A DNA stretch of 64,000 nucleotides, from NCBI GenBank assembly GCA_910575055.1, contig CAJTDC010000001.1, forward strand, positions 1 to 64,000, given 5' to 3'. The notes beneath the pieces are model-generated. The model saw only the letters and a program-made list of their open reading frames with translations, did not search any database and had not been told where the DNA came from. Below are positions 62,980 through 64,000 of the stretch, in pieces. Made by a program: the position numbers and the translations under genes. The stretch is from Clostridia bacterium (GTDB lineage: Bacteria > Bacillota > Clostridia > Lachnospirales > Anaerotignaceae). Each line of letters starts with the position of its first letter. Positions within the stretch are counted from its first letter, which is position 1.

Positions 62980-63339
62980 TTATTCTACTATCACACGAAA
63001 GCGACACTTTTCAGCACCGTTTAATACTGTTTCAATCGTTTCTACTGTAATTTTTTTATCTGGTATTAAATTTTCAAGTACATATATAATGCTTTGTCTA
63101 GAACATTCACAAATAGAAATATCTTTATTGTTTCCACATAATACATCAGTACAAAAGCATTTTGGATAACCAATTTCGTAAATATGTTCTGGTTGTATTA
63201 TTTTTGCAAAAAAATATTCTGTATTTCCATATTTTTTATACTGTTCATCTAAACTACAACCACATTCCTCAAATTGTTTCTGCATTACTGGCAAAACACT
63301 ATCTTTTACACAATTTATTGCTTTATTTCTATAATCCAT
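62980..63339 (-). CDS. Cys-rich small protein, V4R/ATC-hydrolase-like C-terminus
   Basis: 119 aa between priA and def. Cysteine-rich ([28 protein letters not shown]) and ending [14 protein letters not shown], which resembles the end of V4R and L-2-amino-thiazoline-4-carboxylate hydrolase-type domains. GAGGAG precedes the ATG. Length is short for those families. Function unknown; an insert in an otherwise conserved gene order. Confidence 0.6.
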   Translation of the reverse strand: MDYRNKAINCVKDSVLPVMQKQFEECGCSLDEQYKKYGNTEYFFAKIIQPEHIYEIGYPKCFCTDVLCGNNKDISICECSRQSIIYVLENLIPDKKITVETIETVLNGAEKCRFRVIVE

Positions 63340-63378
63340 ATTTTTCTCCTCAAAATACTTATACTATTATCATTTTTA

Positions 63379-64000
63379 TTATACCACATTTACTGGATCC
63401 ATTGTTAAATTTAAAAGCACGTCCCATTTTTTAAGAGCATACCACTTTTCGCAACAATATACTACAAATTGACGTAAAAGTTCCTCCTCTGGACATTTTA
63501 TTAATATTCTCCAGCGATATTCTTGACGAAATTTAGAAAGTATTGCAGGTGTAGGGCCTAATATTTCAAATTGTTTTTTACGATTATAATATAACATAAT
63601 ATCTGCTAAATACCTAGCACTTTCTATTACTTCCTTTTCATTTTTTCCAGAAAATACAACAGTAAAAATATGACAATAAGGTGGATAATTCATCATTTTA
63701 CGAATTTGTATTTCTTGTTCATAAAATGCTTCATAATCTTGTCTTGCTGCTAATAAAATACTATAATGTTCTGGAGAATATGTTTGTATAAATACCTCTC
63801 CAGACAATTCATCGCGTCCTGCTCTACCTGCTGCTTGTGTAATAAGCTGAAAACTAATTTCACTTGCTCTATAACTTGCCATATGCAATGATAAATCTGC
63901 TGCTAATATTCCTACTAATGTTACATTAGGAAAATCGTGTCCTTTTGCAATCATTTGTGTTCCTATCAATATATCTGCTTTTCCTTTACCAAACTGTTCT
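63379..64000 (-). CDS. priA: Primosomal helicase PriA (C-terminal part)
   Basis: The C-terminal ~206 residues of a gene cut by the window end; the frame is open to position 64000. EQFGKGKADILIGTQMIAKGHDFPNVTLVGIL and QLITQAAGRAGR are helicase motifs V and VI, and the C-terminal YCHIFTVVFSGKN and RWRILIKCP follow. Restart helicase; first gene of the priA-def-fmt block. Confidence 0.93.
   Translation of the reverse strand, partial: EQFGKGKADILIGTQMIAKGHDFPNVTLVGILAADLSLHMASYRASEISFQLITQAAGRAGRDELSGEVFIQTYSPEHYSILLAARQDYEAFYEQEIQIRKMMNYPPYCHIFTVVFSGKNEKEVIESARYLADIMLYYNRKKQFEILGPTPAILSKFRQEYRWRILIKCPEEELLRQFVVYCCEKWYALKKWDVLLNLTMDPVNVV

Overview
The window is low-GC, Gram-positive chromosomal DNA. 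The ribosomal proteins, Asp23, YlbJ and PASTA-kinase genes, the pta-ackA-yceD-rpmF-plsX-acpP-rnc and priA-def-fmt-rsmB-rlmN-prpC-prkC-rsgA-rpe-thiN gene orders, and consensus sigma-A promoters all point to an anaerobic spore-forming member of the Clostridia. No species is claimed.

Positions 1-4501 are the right end of an integrated mobile element. A leftward operon of small unknown genes and one XRE regulator faces two tandem XRE-like regulators and a large serine recombinase, across nested promoters and operators. A conserved 18-bp motif lies in each of the four spacers of the leftward operon. The recombinase stop codon touches a truncated substrate-binding lipoprotein gene (4498-4866), so the element probably integrated inside that gene.

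Positions 4978-12711 hold the most remarkable locus. Six tandem units of about 200 bp (5017-6389) each carry terminal inverted repeats, a small conserved hairpin and a long hairpin whose stem differs in every unit but stays base-paired. Read on the minus strand, each unit has the retron a1-msr-msd-a2 layout. A TTGACA/TATAAT promoter (6403-6430) and a strong terminator (4978-5007) bracket the array on that strand. Diverging from it is a translationally coupled operon of three genes: a 919-aa helical-repeat protein, a SWIM zinc-finger protein and a retron-like reverse transcriptase with a long N-terminal extension. I read this as a retron system with an array of diversified non-coding RNAs.

Positions 12759-24103 hold a tandem glycine riboswitch with a terminator ahead of an amino-acid permease, then a ten-gene Mrp/Mbh-type cation/proton antiporter operon with four antiporter-like large subunits and a terminator-bearing leader. 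Positions 24109-36500 hold a lipoprotein, a DUF362 ferredoxin-like protein, AddB without an adjacent AddA, an FMN-binding-like protein, ruvAB, a PilZ protein, a hydrolase/acyltransferase/zinc-ribbon cluster and an HD-domain protein.

Positions 36927-64000 are core housekeeping: rnc, acpP, plsX, rpmF, yceD, ackA, pta, a CheA-like kinase, tmcAL, ylbJ, coaD, rsmD, recG, fakA, asp23, rpmB, then the thiN to priA block, cut by the window edge inside priA.
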